Assembly (NCBI GenBank): GCA_031278655.1
Contig: JAITJZ010000074.1
Span: 1-52,839, forward strand
Source of the DNA: Bifidobacteriaceae bacterium
GTDB lineage: Bacteria > Actinomycetota > Actinomycetes > Actinomycetales > WQXJ01
DNA length: 52,839 bases
Reading direction: 5' to 3'
The notes under the pieces are model-generated. The model was given only the letters and a program-made list of their open reading frames with translations, was not told where the DNA came from and searched no databases. Both the position numbers and the translations under genes were made by a program. Positions 26,665 to 34,466 of the stretch are shown here, in pieces (within the stretch, counting starts at the first letter, position 1; every line of letters starts with the position of its first letter).

Positions 26665-29600
26665 GATCCGCCCCCCGGCTGCCCGGGAACCGACCCGGCC
26701 GCGCCCGGCCGCCACTCGCCGCCAGCCCCGCCAGTCCTGCCAGTCCTGCCAGTCCCGCCAGAAGCCCCGCCAGCCCCGCCAGAAGCCCCGCCACAAGCCC
26801 CGCCAGAAGCAGCGCCAGAAGCAGCGCCAGAAGCCCCGCCAGAAGCCCCGCCAGAAGCACCGCAGGCCAACAGCTCGACCGTGCCAGCGGCGCCGTCGAG
26901 TCTGAGCCGGTCGCAGTCAGCCAGCAGGCTGGTGGCGCCGGCCACGCCGGCCACGAAGGGCACCCCCAACTCGCGCGCGACGATCGCCGTGTGGGACAGC
27001 AGCGATCCCTTCTCGCTGACCACGCCCGCGGCGGAGGCGAGATGGAAGACCCAGCCGGGGTCCGTCGCCTCGGTCACCAGGATCTTGCCCGCCGCCGCGC
27101 CGGCCTCGAGCGGGCCGCGCACCACCAGGGCCGGCGCCTCCCTCCGTCCGCCGGAGCAGCCCTCGCCCTGGAGCACCAGTCCGGCCGCCCGCGGCGGGGC
27201 CGGCGCGCCAACCCCGTCGCCCCGCCCGCCAATGGTCGAGCGCGGCACGATCAGCCCGGCGAACTCGACTCGCGGATAGGCGGGCAGCCTTCCGTAGGCG
27301 GCGAGTTCGCGCCGCCGCCGCTCGACCAGGGCGCGGGCGTCCGGCGGGCCGCCCTCGGCCAGCGCCTCAGTCAGCGTCAGATGGGTCACGTCCTCGGCGC
27401 GCGCCAGTCGCCCCGAACGCGCCAACTCCAGGCCGCGGAGCCGAAAAAGCTCTCGGACCATCCCGAACAGCCGCGACCGGTCCAGCCGCGACAGCTCTCG
27501 CGCCTCGACGCCCGCCCGCGCCCGCCGGGCCAGCCAGCGGGCCGCCGCCCGGTGGCGACGGGGGAAGACGCTGTCCGCCGCCGGAGCCGTCGGCAGGGCG
27601 TCGTTTTGCCCGATGCCGTGCCCGCGTTTGGCCGCCCCGGCCTGGTCCGCTCGCCCCGGCAGGCGCCCAGGGACCGCCGGCTCGGCCGGCCAGGTCTGCC
27701 CGATGCCGTCCACCAGCGCCCGTATCAGCGTCAGCGGATGGGACCGGGCCGTCTCGGTTTCGAGTTTGAGTTCGCCGGTGGCGCGGTCGCCGTAGCGGTC
27801 GATGAAGTCTTTGAGCGCGCGGGCGAAGCCGCCATGCGGCCGCCCGGCCGCCAGCCAAGCGCGAACGTCCTGGTCAGAGGCCAGAACTCTGAGGAAGGCG
27901 GCCAGTTCCGGATCGGCTTGAACCGACCGGCCCAACTCCTGCCTGGCCGTCAGCGGCTCCAGCGACACCAGCGGCCTCCCTTGGGCGATGAGTCGCGCGG
28001 CGGCATCGGCCGGGCGGGCCACACCCGCCCGCTTGGCCAGGGCCGTGAGCGCCGCCGCGAAGGCGAAGGCGTGGATGTCGTTGATCAAGGTGACATCCCA
28101 GCGCGGCCCCAACTCGTCGGCCAACCAGCCGTAGATCGCCGCCGCTCTTGGTGCGCTCAGCCCGCCCGCGCCGGGCCCGCCCGCGCCGGGCCCGCCCGAG
28201 CCGGAACCACCCGAGCCGGAACCGCCCGCGCGGGAACCGCCCGAGCCGGGACCGTCCGCGCCCGAGCCCGCCCCACTGGTGTCCCCGCCCGTTCGATGTC
28301 CGCCCGCGGCATCGCCGGCGAGTCGACGCCAGAACTCGCGCTCGACGGCCGCGAAGCGGCCATGCAGGGCTTCCACCAGCGCCGGCGCCCGCGCCACCGC
28401 CAGCCCCAATGACAGCCACAGCCGCACCCGATGAGCCGGCCCCAGCGCCGGGCCGGCGCGGAAAGCGCGCTGGCGCACGCCCAACATGTCCTGCCAGGCC
28501 GCCACCACGACGCGCGGGAACGGCAGCAGCGTCAGCAGCGCGTACCAGTTGGAAATCTGGTAATACATCCGCCCGCCCCACCAGGCGACCATCGCCCGCA
28601 GGTCGCCGTCGCGCTCGCGCGCCACCGCCGCCGAACCCAACCGCTCCGCCAACGCCCGGAACACCCGGTGATAGATGTCGCCCGCGAACGAGGCGGTCAG
28701 CGCCCGGCTCAGCCCCGGATAGCTCTCGACCACGTTTGAGTTGTCGAGGATCACCCCGCCGCGCCCGAGCGTCGTGACAGGTCGCGCCTGCAGCAGCCAA
28801 AGTTCGCCATCGTGCCCGATGACGACCTCTAAGTCGGCCGGGGCGCCCAGTTCGCGCACGGTCGCGTCGGCCAGGGCTGTCAATTGGTCGAGCTGGTCGC
28901 GGGTCGCCGTGGGCCCTTCCCCGGGGCAATCGGCGCTGATCAGCGCGCGGTCGCCGCCCGGTGGGCGATAAATCAGATAGGTGGCCAGGGCGGTCGAATC
29001 GTCCACGCCGGCGCCAACGCCGCGCCCCAGGGTGATCACAGCCTCGTCCAGGGGGCCGACCGGGTTGGATGTGAAGACCACGCCGGAGAGCGCGGCCGGG
29101 ATCATCGGCTGGATCACCACGCCGATCAGCGACTCGGCCAGGCTGGCCCGCCCGCAGGCGCGGGCATAGGCGAGGGCGGCCGGGCTGAAGGCCGAGCGCC
29201 AGACCTCGAGCACGGCCGCGCCCACATCCGGGCCGGGAACGCCCAGGCGGGTCAGATAGCACCCGGCCGCGGAGCGCTCGGCCCCGTCCTCGGCCAGCGC
29301 CGATGAACGCACAGCGTAGAGCCCGTCAGGGCGGACGCCCTGGCCGATGGCGCGCCTCAGGTCCGCGCCCAACTCGAGGTCCGCCAGAACGTCCGCGGCG
29401 ACGGCGGCCGCCCGGGCGGCATCGGGCAAGGCGATGGCCGCGGCCAGGCGCTCCCAAACCGGTGTCACGGCCGAGCGCATGGCGGCGACGGCCACGGCCG
29501 CGAAATCGGGGACGGGCAGACCGGCGCCGCGCAGCCGGGCCAAGGCCGCCGCCTTGGGACCGGCGGCGCCGTCGCGGGCGCCGGCGGCGTCGAGCCAAAA

Positions 29601-30608
29601 CCGCGGCGTCCCAAAGTCAGGCGCGGTCCCGCCGAGGCCGGCGGCTGGCTGAGCGGCTGCCGGGCGGCCGGACGCCGCTGGCAGGTCGGGGCTCGCTGGG
29701 AGGCCGGCGGCCGGCTGAGCGGCCGCCGGGCGGGGCGTGATCAGGCCGATGCGAGCGCCGAGGGTCACCCTGGTCTCCAGGCCGCGGCGGCTGAGTTCGA
29801 CGATGTCTGGGTCGATCGCCACGCGGCCGGGCGCCAACAAGACCACCAAAGTGGACCCGCCCAGGTCGAACCGGCCCTGCTCCTGGCCGCGCGCGAAGGT
29901 GGCGGCGCCGGCGTCGACAATCCGCCCCACGGTCAGGGCCCCGACCGCGATCACATAGGTCAGGCCCAGGTTCTCAGCCTCGAGCAGGCTGACCAGGCGC
30001 TGGTTGTGGGCCAGCGCCGGGCGCCCGGCCGAGGCCGGGCCAACGCTGTCCAGCCGACCCGGGATCCAACGCCGCCAGCGGGTCCGGCCCGCGTCCTGGT
30101 AGACGTAATGGTGGAAATCGTCCACCGACAGGCGGAAGACAAGACACCAACCGCCTTCGAAGGCGGCCGTCGGCGCCGAGGCGCCCACCAATTCGCCCAG
30201 CCGGTAGCTGACGCCCTTGACCGTCACGGCCCGGCCCGGCCCGGTCGGCTGGGCCAGCAGCTTGGAGTCGGCCGGGGCGATCAGATGGGTCGGCGTCTGA
30301 TCGATCGGCCGGGCGCCCGGCCGGGGCCGCCGGGCGAAGAAGGCGGCGAAGCTGGGCCAGTCGGAGGCGTCGCATTCGTCGAGGTCAATCCCATGTGCCG
30401 CCGCGAACGGGGCGATCCGCCGGGCGGACGCCCGGCTGCGGGCCGGGGCCGCCGCCAGGCGTGAGAACCAGGGCCGCGACACCGCCCAATTGACCAGCGC
30501 GCGGCCGGGGCCGGCGCCATAGATCAGTCCGAGCGCGCGCGGCGACGGCACGGTTTCCTCGAGCCAACGGCCGGTGGCGCGGTCGAAGACGCGGCTGGCC
30601 GGGTTCAC
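26661..30608 (-). CDS. Phosphatidylserine decarboxylase fused to an RPH-like dikinase
   Basis: 1,315 residues from the GTG at 30608, which overlaps the pssA stop as GTGA. Residues 1-300 are a PS decarboxylase proenzyme: PIDQ...LIAPADSKLL near 101-118, FHHY near 165, VGALTVGRI near 222, and the self-cleavage site GST at 251-253, whose Ser would become the pyruvoyl group. Residues about 345-650 are a PPDK/PEP-synthase ATP-binding domain (GPKAAALARL; YAVRSSALAEDG; LLQARPVTTL). A long middle domain and a swivelling phosphohistidine domain (EKGSLLSHTAIVARELGVPF, near residue 1200) follow. There is no PEP/pyruvate TIM barrel, so this part matches rifampin phosphotransferase (RPH) architecture, not PEP synthase. 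Two low-complexity blocks come from minisatellites. The phosphate acceptor is unknown. Confidence 0.85.
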   Translation of the reverse strand: MNPASRVFDRATGRWLEETVPSPRALGLIYGAGPGRALVNWAVSRPWFSRLAAAPARSRASARRIAPFAAAHGIDLDECDASDWPSFAAFFARRPRPGARPIDQTPTHLIAPADSKLLAQPTGPGRAVTVKGVSYRLGELVGASAPTAAFEGGWCLVFRLSVDDFHHYVYQDAGRTRWRRWIPGRLDSVGPASAGRPALAHNQRLVSLLEAENLGLTYVIAVGALTVGRIVDAGAATFARGQEQGRFDLGGSTLVVLLAPGRVAIDPDIVELSRRGLETRVTLGARIGLITPRPAAAQPAAGLPASPDLPAASGRPAAAQPAAGLGGTAPDFGTPRFWLDAAGARDGAAGPKAAALARLRGAGLPVPDFAAVAVAAMRSAVTPVWERLAAAIALPDAARAAAVAADVLADLELGADLRRAIGQGVRPDGLYAVRSSALAEDGAERSAAGCYLTRLGVPGPDVGAAVLEVWRSAFSPAALAYARACGRASLAESLIGVVIQPMIPAALSGVVFTSNPVGPLDEAVITLGRGVGAGVDDSTALATYLIYRPPGGDRALISADCPGEGPTATRDQLDQLTALADATVRELGAPADLEVVIGHDGELWLLQARPVTTLGRGGVILDNSNVVESYPGLSRALTASFAGDIYHRVFRALAERLGSAAVARERDGDLRAMVAWWGGRMYYQISNWYALLTLLPFPRVVVAAWQDMLGVRQRAFRAGPALGPAHRVRLWLSLGLAVARAPALVEALHGRFAAVEREFWRRLAGDAAGGHRTGGDTSGAGSGADGPGSGGSRAGGSGSGGSGSGGPGAGGPGAGGLSAPRAAAIYGWLADELGPRWDVTLINDIHAFAFAAALTALAKRAGVARPADAAARLIAQGRPLVSLEPLTARQELGRSVQADPELAAFLRVLASDQDVRAWLAAGRPHGGFARALKDFIDRYGDRATGELKLETETARSHPLTLIRALVDGIGQTWPAEPAVPGRLPGRADQAGAAKRGHGIGQNDALPTAPAADSVFPRRHRAAARWLARRARAGVEARELSRLDRSRLFGMVRELFRLRGLELARSGRLARAEDVTHLTLTEALAEGGPPDARALVERRRRELAAYGRLPAYPRVEFAGLIVPRSTIGGRGDGVGAPAPPRAAGLVLQGEGCSGGRREAPALVVRGPLEAGAAAGKILVTEATDPGWVFHLASAAGVVSEKGSLLSHTAIVARELGVPFVAGVAGATSLLADCDRLRLDGAAGTVELLACGASGGASGGASGAASGAASGGACGGASGGAGGASGGTGRTGRTGGAGGEWRPGAAGSVPGQPGGGS
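26737..26868. repeat. Minisatellite in the 3' end of the decarboxylase-dikinase gene
   Basis: Repeated CCGCCAGAAGCC / CGCCAGAAGCAG-like 12- to 15-base units. On the minus strand they encode a tail of GASG repeats after the phosphohistidine domain. Confidence 0.8.
28161..28270. repeat. 15-bp minisatellite within the dikinase middle domain
   Basis: About seven copies of a CCCGCCCGAGCCGGA-like 15-base unit. They encode GSGSGGPGAGG-type linker sequence on the minus strand. Frame is kept. Confidence 0.85.
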
Positions 30609-31309
30609 CGCACCGCCGCCAAACCCGCCGTCAGGCCCACCGCCACCAGGATCAAGACCGCGTTCCAAAAGCCTCTGGGCTTGGCCACGGGCACATCCCA
30701 GACGAACAAGACGGCCAGGACCAACAAGCTCCCCGCCATCAGCCAGCCCAACTGGGCGGGGGCGAAGGCCAGCCCGGCCAGCCCGGCCAGCGGCGCCACC
30801 AGGGCGGCGTAGGTGACCGGCAGCCCCCGGTAGTGGGTCAGCCGCGGCGCGGGCCGCTCCGGCTCAGGGTTGACGGCCGGGCTGGGCGCGGCCGGGTCGC
30901 TCGGCCCGCCGGATTGGTCGGCCAGGCCCGCCGCCGGCTCGCTGCCCGCCGCCCGCTCGTGGGCGTCGGCGTCGAACCAGGCCAGGCGCGTCAGGCCGGC
31001 GATGACGTAGACGGTGGCGGCCGCCCAGGCCCAAGGCTGCGAACCGGTGGCCAACGTGACCGCGGCCGGGAGCGCCAGGAAGCAGACGGCATCGGCCAAG
31101 GAGTCGAGCGCCACTCCCAACCGGCGTTCGAGGGCGGTGCGCTGGAAACGGCCGGCGAAGGCGCCGTCGAAAAGATCGGCCAGCCCGGCGGCGGTCAGGC
31201 AGATCAGCGCCAAGGCGACCTCGCCGGCGCCGGCCCAGCCGAGCCCGGCCACGCCGGCCGCCACCCCGGCGTAGGTGACCAGGTTCGCCGGATGCGGGCC
31301 CGCCAGCAT
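30605..31309 (-). CDS. PssA-like CDP-alcohol phosphatidyltransferase
   Basis: 234 residues from the ATG at 31309, which overlaps the upstream gene's stop as TGATG. It is an integral membrane enzyme of the CDP-alcohol phosphatidyltransferase superfamily. The active-site segment reads LFDGAFAGRFQRTALERRLG followed by VALDSLADAVCFLALPA. The DSLADxVxF...PA ending is typical of phosphatidylserine synthase (CDP-diacylglycerol plus serine gives PS and CMP). The spacing in the first half differs from the classical DGxxAR-x8-G pattern. A Pro/Ala/Glu-rich cytosolic loop sits at about residues 121-154. It lies directly before the PS decarboxylase fusion, which supports a PS-to-PE function. The lipid part of its substrate could be unusual given UbiA upstream. 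Confidence 0.8.
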   Translation of the reverse strand: MLAGPHPANLVTYAGVAAGVAGLGWAGAGEVALALICLTAAGLADLFDGAFAGRFQRTALERRLGVALDSLADAVCFLALPAAVTLATGSQPWAWAAATVYVIAGLTRLAWFDADAHERAAGSEPAAGLADQSGGPSDPAAPSPAVNPEPERPAPRLTHYRGLPVTYAALVAPLAGLAGLAFAPAQLGWLMAGSLLVLAVLFVWDVPVAKPRGFWNAVLILVAVGLTAGLAAVR

Positions 31310-33876
31310 CAGGCCTCGCCCAGCAAGGTGACCGTCCCGGCGGCGCCGTCGACCTCGACCATGGCGCCGTCCGGGATGGCGGTGGTCGCCCCGGCCAACG
31401 CCACCACGCAAGGGATGGCGAACTCCCGGGAGACTATGGCGGCGTGGCAGAGCATGCCGCCGTGTTCGGTGACCACGCCGCCCAGGCGGGCGAAGGCCGG
31501 CGTCCAGCCGGTGTCGGTGAAGCGGGTGACCAGGATGTCGCCTTGGGCGAGCCGCCCGATCTGGTCCAGGGAGTCGACCACGCGGGCGCGTCCGCGCCCG
31601 GTCGAGGCTTGGCAGCCGATGCCTTGGAGGCGTTCGCCGGCGGCGCTGGGTCTGACCGGCGCCCGGACGCCGACGCGGTCGCCGATCTCATCGGGTCCGC
31701 GGTAGTTGCGGTAGGCGGTGAAGTAGCGCCGGTGGCGGTCGATCTGTTGGCGCAGTTGGGCCGGGCTGGCCCGGCCCTCGATGACCGCCCAGACTTGGCC
31801 GACCTCGGTGAACCAGAGGTCCTCGGCGCGCTCGATCACACCGCTGGCCGCCCAATGCTCGGCCAGGCGCAGGGCCGCCTGCCGGATCACGTGGTAGTGC
31901 TTGGTCGAGACGTCCCGGAAGGCCTCGCGCCACCACAGCAGGCGCCGCATTTGGCGGACTTTGGCGGTCAGCGCCCGGACCCGGCGGGGCGGGACCGCGG
32001 CGCGGAGGCGACCGATGGCGGCGGCGAAGGCCGCCTCGGCCCTTTCGGCGTCGCGGCGTGGCGAGGCTTCGTCCGACAGTTCGAGGTTGGCCCGCAGGTG
32101 GCGGATGACGGCCGCCGGGTCCTCCGCGAACGACGGCTGGGTGATGTCGAGTTCCCGGTCTGAGTGGTGGCCGTGGCGCTCCAGCCAGGCGCGCAGTTCC
32201 GCCAGCTGGGCCCGGCCGGCGTCGATGGCGCCGGGGCCGGCGGCGCCTTCGCCGGACAACGCCCGGGCGATGGCCTGGGGTTCCGTTTGGCGCCACCAGC
32301 GGGCGGCCGCCGGATCGGCCAGGATCCGCCGTGACAGCTCCCACAGTTCGTAAAACGGGGCCAGATGGGAAACGGCGCCCTGCCCGCCGCCTTGCCCGCC
32401 GCCTTGCCCGATGCCGTGCCCGCCGTTTTCGCCGCCCGCCCGCCGCCCTTGGGCCAGGTCGGCGTCGATCCGCGTGCCCAGGCCGCCGATCAACGCCAGG
32501 TAGTCGCCTGGGCCGACGTGCTTCAGAATGGTCGACTTGAACAAGGGCTGGTGGACCTGGTTCAAGAAGATTTGCGAGAAATAGGTCGATTCGCTGGCCA
32601 GGTAGTCGTCCTTGGTGATGCCCAAGAACAGGCCCGGCAGCGCCTCGGGGGCGGCCGCCGCCAGCGCCGCCGTCCGCGCCTGATAGGTGGCCTCCAATTC
32701 CGCCCTCAGGCGCCGCGCCGACCGCAGCCGCCGGCGCAGCCAGATCGTCTCCGTGACGGCGACCCGCGCCACCGTCCAGGCCGTCCGGGGCGTCAAGCGG
32801 GTGGCCTCGCCGTCGCCCTCATAGGCCGGGGCGATCCCAAGGTCCTCGTCAAACTCGCGTTCGACATAACCCGGCACCCGCGCCATGGCCTCTTTGGCCA
32901 ACTGGGCGTTCCAGTATGGCCGGCCGTGAAAGACCCGGCTGGCGCGCCGCCAGCGCTTGGCCGGGAGCATGCCGGAGCCGATCAGGAACTCGGGGAAGGC
33001 CCGCTCCCAGATGTACTCGTAGAGCGACCACATGAAGGGCGGGAAGACCGCCGAGGAGACGCCGCCGTCGCGGAAGTCGGCGGTGGTCCAAGTGTCTTCG
33101 ACCCCGGCGTGGTTGATGGATGTGATCGGCCGAGACTGGACCACGCGCACCTGGTCGCCGTCGAAGACGGCCTCGATGTCGCAAGGCGCGCCGGCCCATT
33201 CCTGGATCCGCCAGACCGCGTCCCACAGGTTCTCCAAACCGCGGGCGCTGACCGGTGAGGCGGCGGCGGGTGGCGGCGCGGCATCGGGAATCCGGCGCTC
33301 CAGCCAATCGTGAACGTGCCTTTGGGCGCTGATCCGCCCGCCCACCAGGTCGGCCGCCGGTCCCGGCGCGAGTTCGGCCACGGCCACGGTGTCCGCGCCG
33401 GTGACCGGATCGACGGTGAAGACCACGGCCGAGGCGGTGGCGGGGGCCATCCGCTGGATGATGACGCCCATGTCCGGGTCCGGCGCGGCGCCGGCGTGGT
33501 CGCGGTAGGCGGCCGGGCGCGCGGCCTGGCCGGAGCGGTAGCAGCGCACGATGGCGCCGGCCAAGTCTTCGCGGCGCACGTCCAGACAGCTCTCAAACTG
33601 CCCGGCGAAGGACAACTCGGCGCCGTCCTCCTGTCTGCCGGATGAGCGGACCGCCCAGCGGGCGTCGGGGAAGGCGGCGGTGGCGGCGTCGATGGCGTCC
33701 AGGGCGGCCTGCGGCAACGCCCCGCTGGCGCGGAAGGCCTGGCAGATCGCCACCGGCGCAACCCAGCCTGGCGGGACGCCCACGTCCAGCGCCGTCAATT
33801 CGCCCAGGGTGGCGGCTTTGCCGCCTACGGCGGCGGCGTCGAGTCCGGGCCTGAGCGGCGCCAACGGTTCGGTCAT
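31309..33876 (-). CDS. Stand-alone RPH-like ATP:alcohol phosphotransferase (dikinase)
   Basis: 855 residues from the ATG at 33876, which overlaps the previous gene as ATGA. The N-terminal ATP-binding domain shows VGGKAATLGEL near residue 16, WAVRSSGRQEDGAELSFAGQFES near 75, and VVQSRPITS near 260. A middle domain of about 450 residues follows, then a C-terminal phosphohistidine domain (TEHGGMLCHAAIVSRE, His near residue 810). It ends there, without the PEP-binding barrel of true PEP synthase. This size and order match rifampin phosphotransferase (about 865 residues), which uses ATP to phosphorylate a hydroxyl group and releases AMP and Pi. In this operon the acceptor may be a lipid alcohol (inference). 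A Gly/Gln-rich linker near residue 495 carries the CCGATGCCG motif. Confidence 0.82.
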   Translation of the reverse strand: MTEPLAPLRPGLDAAAVGGKAATLGELTALDVGVPPGWVAPVAICQAFRASGALPQAALDAIDAATAAFPDARWAVRSSGRQEDGAELSFAGQFESCLDVRREDLAGAIVRCYRSGQAARPAAYRDHAGAAPDPDMGVIIQRMAPATASAVVFTVDPVTGADTVAVAELAPGPAADLVGGRISAQRHVHDWLERRIPDAAPPPAAASPVSARGLENLWDAVWRIQEWAGAPCDIEAVFDGDQVRVVQSRPITSINHAGVEDTWTTADFRDGGVSSAVFPPFMWSLYEYIWERAFPEFLIGSGMLPAKRWRRASRVFHGRPYWNAQLAKEAMARVPGYVEREFDEDLGIAPAYEGDGEATRLTPRTAWTVARVAVTETIWLRRRLRSARRLRAELEATYQARTAALAAAAPEALPGLFLGITKDDYLASESTYFSQIFLNQVHQPLFKSTILKHVGPGDYLALIGGLGTRIDADLAQGRRAGGENGGHGIGQGGGQGGGQGAVSHLAPFYELWELSRRILADPAAARWWRQTEPQAIARALSGEGAAGPGAIDAGRAQLAELRAWLERHGHHSDRELDITQPSFAEDPAAVIRHLRANLELSDEASPRRDAERAEAAFAAAIGRLRAAVPPRRVRALTAKVRQMRRLLWWREAFRDVSTKHYHVIRQAALRLAEHWAASGVIERAEDLWFTEVGQVWAVIEGRASPAQLRQQIDRHRRYFTAYRNYRGPDEIGDRVGVRAPVRPSAAGERLQGIGCQASTGRGRARVVDSLDQIGRLAQGDILVTRFTDTGWTPAFARLGGVVTEHGGMLCHAAIVSREFAIPCVVALAGATTAIPDGAMVEVDGAAGTVTLLGEA

Positions 33877-34466
33877 AGCGGGCTCCGGCGCAGATGGGCC
33901 AGGTAGAGGATGGCGTTGAGGGCCAGATGCGTGGCCCCGCCCAGAACCACCCACCAGGCCGCCTCCAGCGGCGTCAGGCGCCCGGGCAGCCAGGCCACCG
34001 CCACCAGGCCGATGATCGAATCGCACTGGTCGAGGGCGATCAGCGCGTGCTTGACCGGGCCTGTGGCCGAGCGGCCGGGGGCCACGCCCAGGCGGCGCTT
34101 GAGGAACGAGTTCGGCAGTTCGAACAGGGCGTAGGCCGCCCCGAGGGCGGCCCCGAACCAGAGGCTGACCCAGGGGCTCGCGCCGAAGCGCAGATAGACG
34201 CGGTCGCAGGCGGCCAGGCCGGGGGCGGCTTGGCAGAGCCAGCCCCAGGCCAGCGAACAGACGGCGGCCAGGACGATCATGCCGATGAGGCCCTTGTAGG
34301 TCTTGTTCGGCCCGAACCAGGGCCGGCCGTCGCGCCACCGGCGGTCGCCGTCAAGCGGCGCGTTCGCTTTGCGCGCCAGCGGCAGTTTGACCCAGACCAT
34401 GTTCAGGACGCCGGCCAGCAGGGCGGGCATCAGGGTCACAAAGGGTTCGGCGAGCCAATGCCGCAT
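33873..34466 (-). CDS. CdsA/CarS-like CDP-lipid synthase
   Basis: 197 residues with four to five predicted membrane helices. Motifs fit the CTP-transferase superfamily of CDP-diacylglycerol synthase (CdsA) and archaeal CDP-archaeol synthase (CarS): FGPNKTYKGLIGMI near residue 51, ELPNSFLKRRLGVAPG near 116, and the metal-binding LDQCDSIIGLV near 144. The short length and the GPNKTYKG/SFLKRR arrangement are closer to CarS than to 270-residue bacterial CdsA. It would activate a phospholipid acid with CTP for the PssA-like enzyme encoded further along the operon. It directly abuts ubiA upstream and overlaps the dikinase gene downstream by four bases. Confidence 0.8.
   Translation of the reverse strand: MRHWLAEPFVTLMPALLAGVLNMVWVKLPLARKANAPLDGDRRWRDGRPWFGPNKTYKGLIGMIVLAAVCSLAWGWLCQAAPGLAACDRVYLRFGASPWVSLWFGAALGAAYALFELPNSFLKRRLGVAPGRSATGPVKHALIALDQCDSIIGLVAVAWLPGRLTPLEAAWWVVLGGATHLALNAILYLAHLRRSPL

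Noticed and set aside
31309-33876. True phosphoenolpyruvate synthase
   Set aside because: The protein ends after the phosphohistidine domain and has no PEP/pyruvate barrel.
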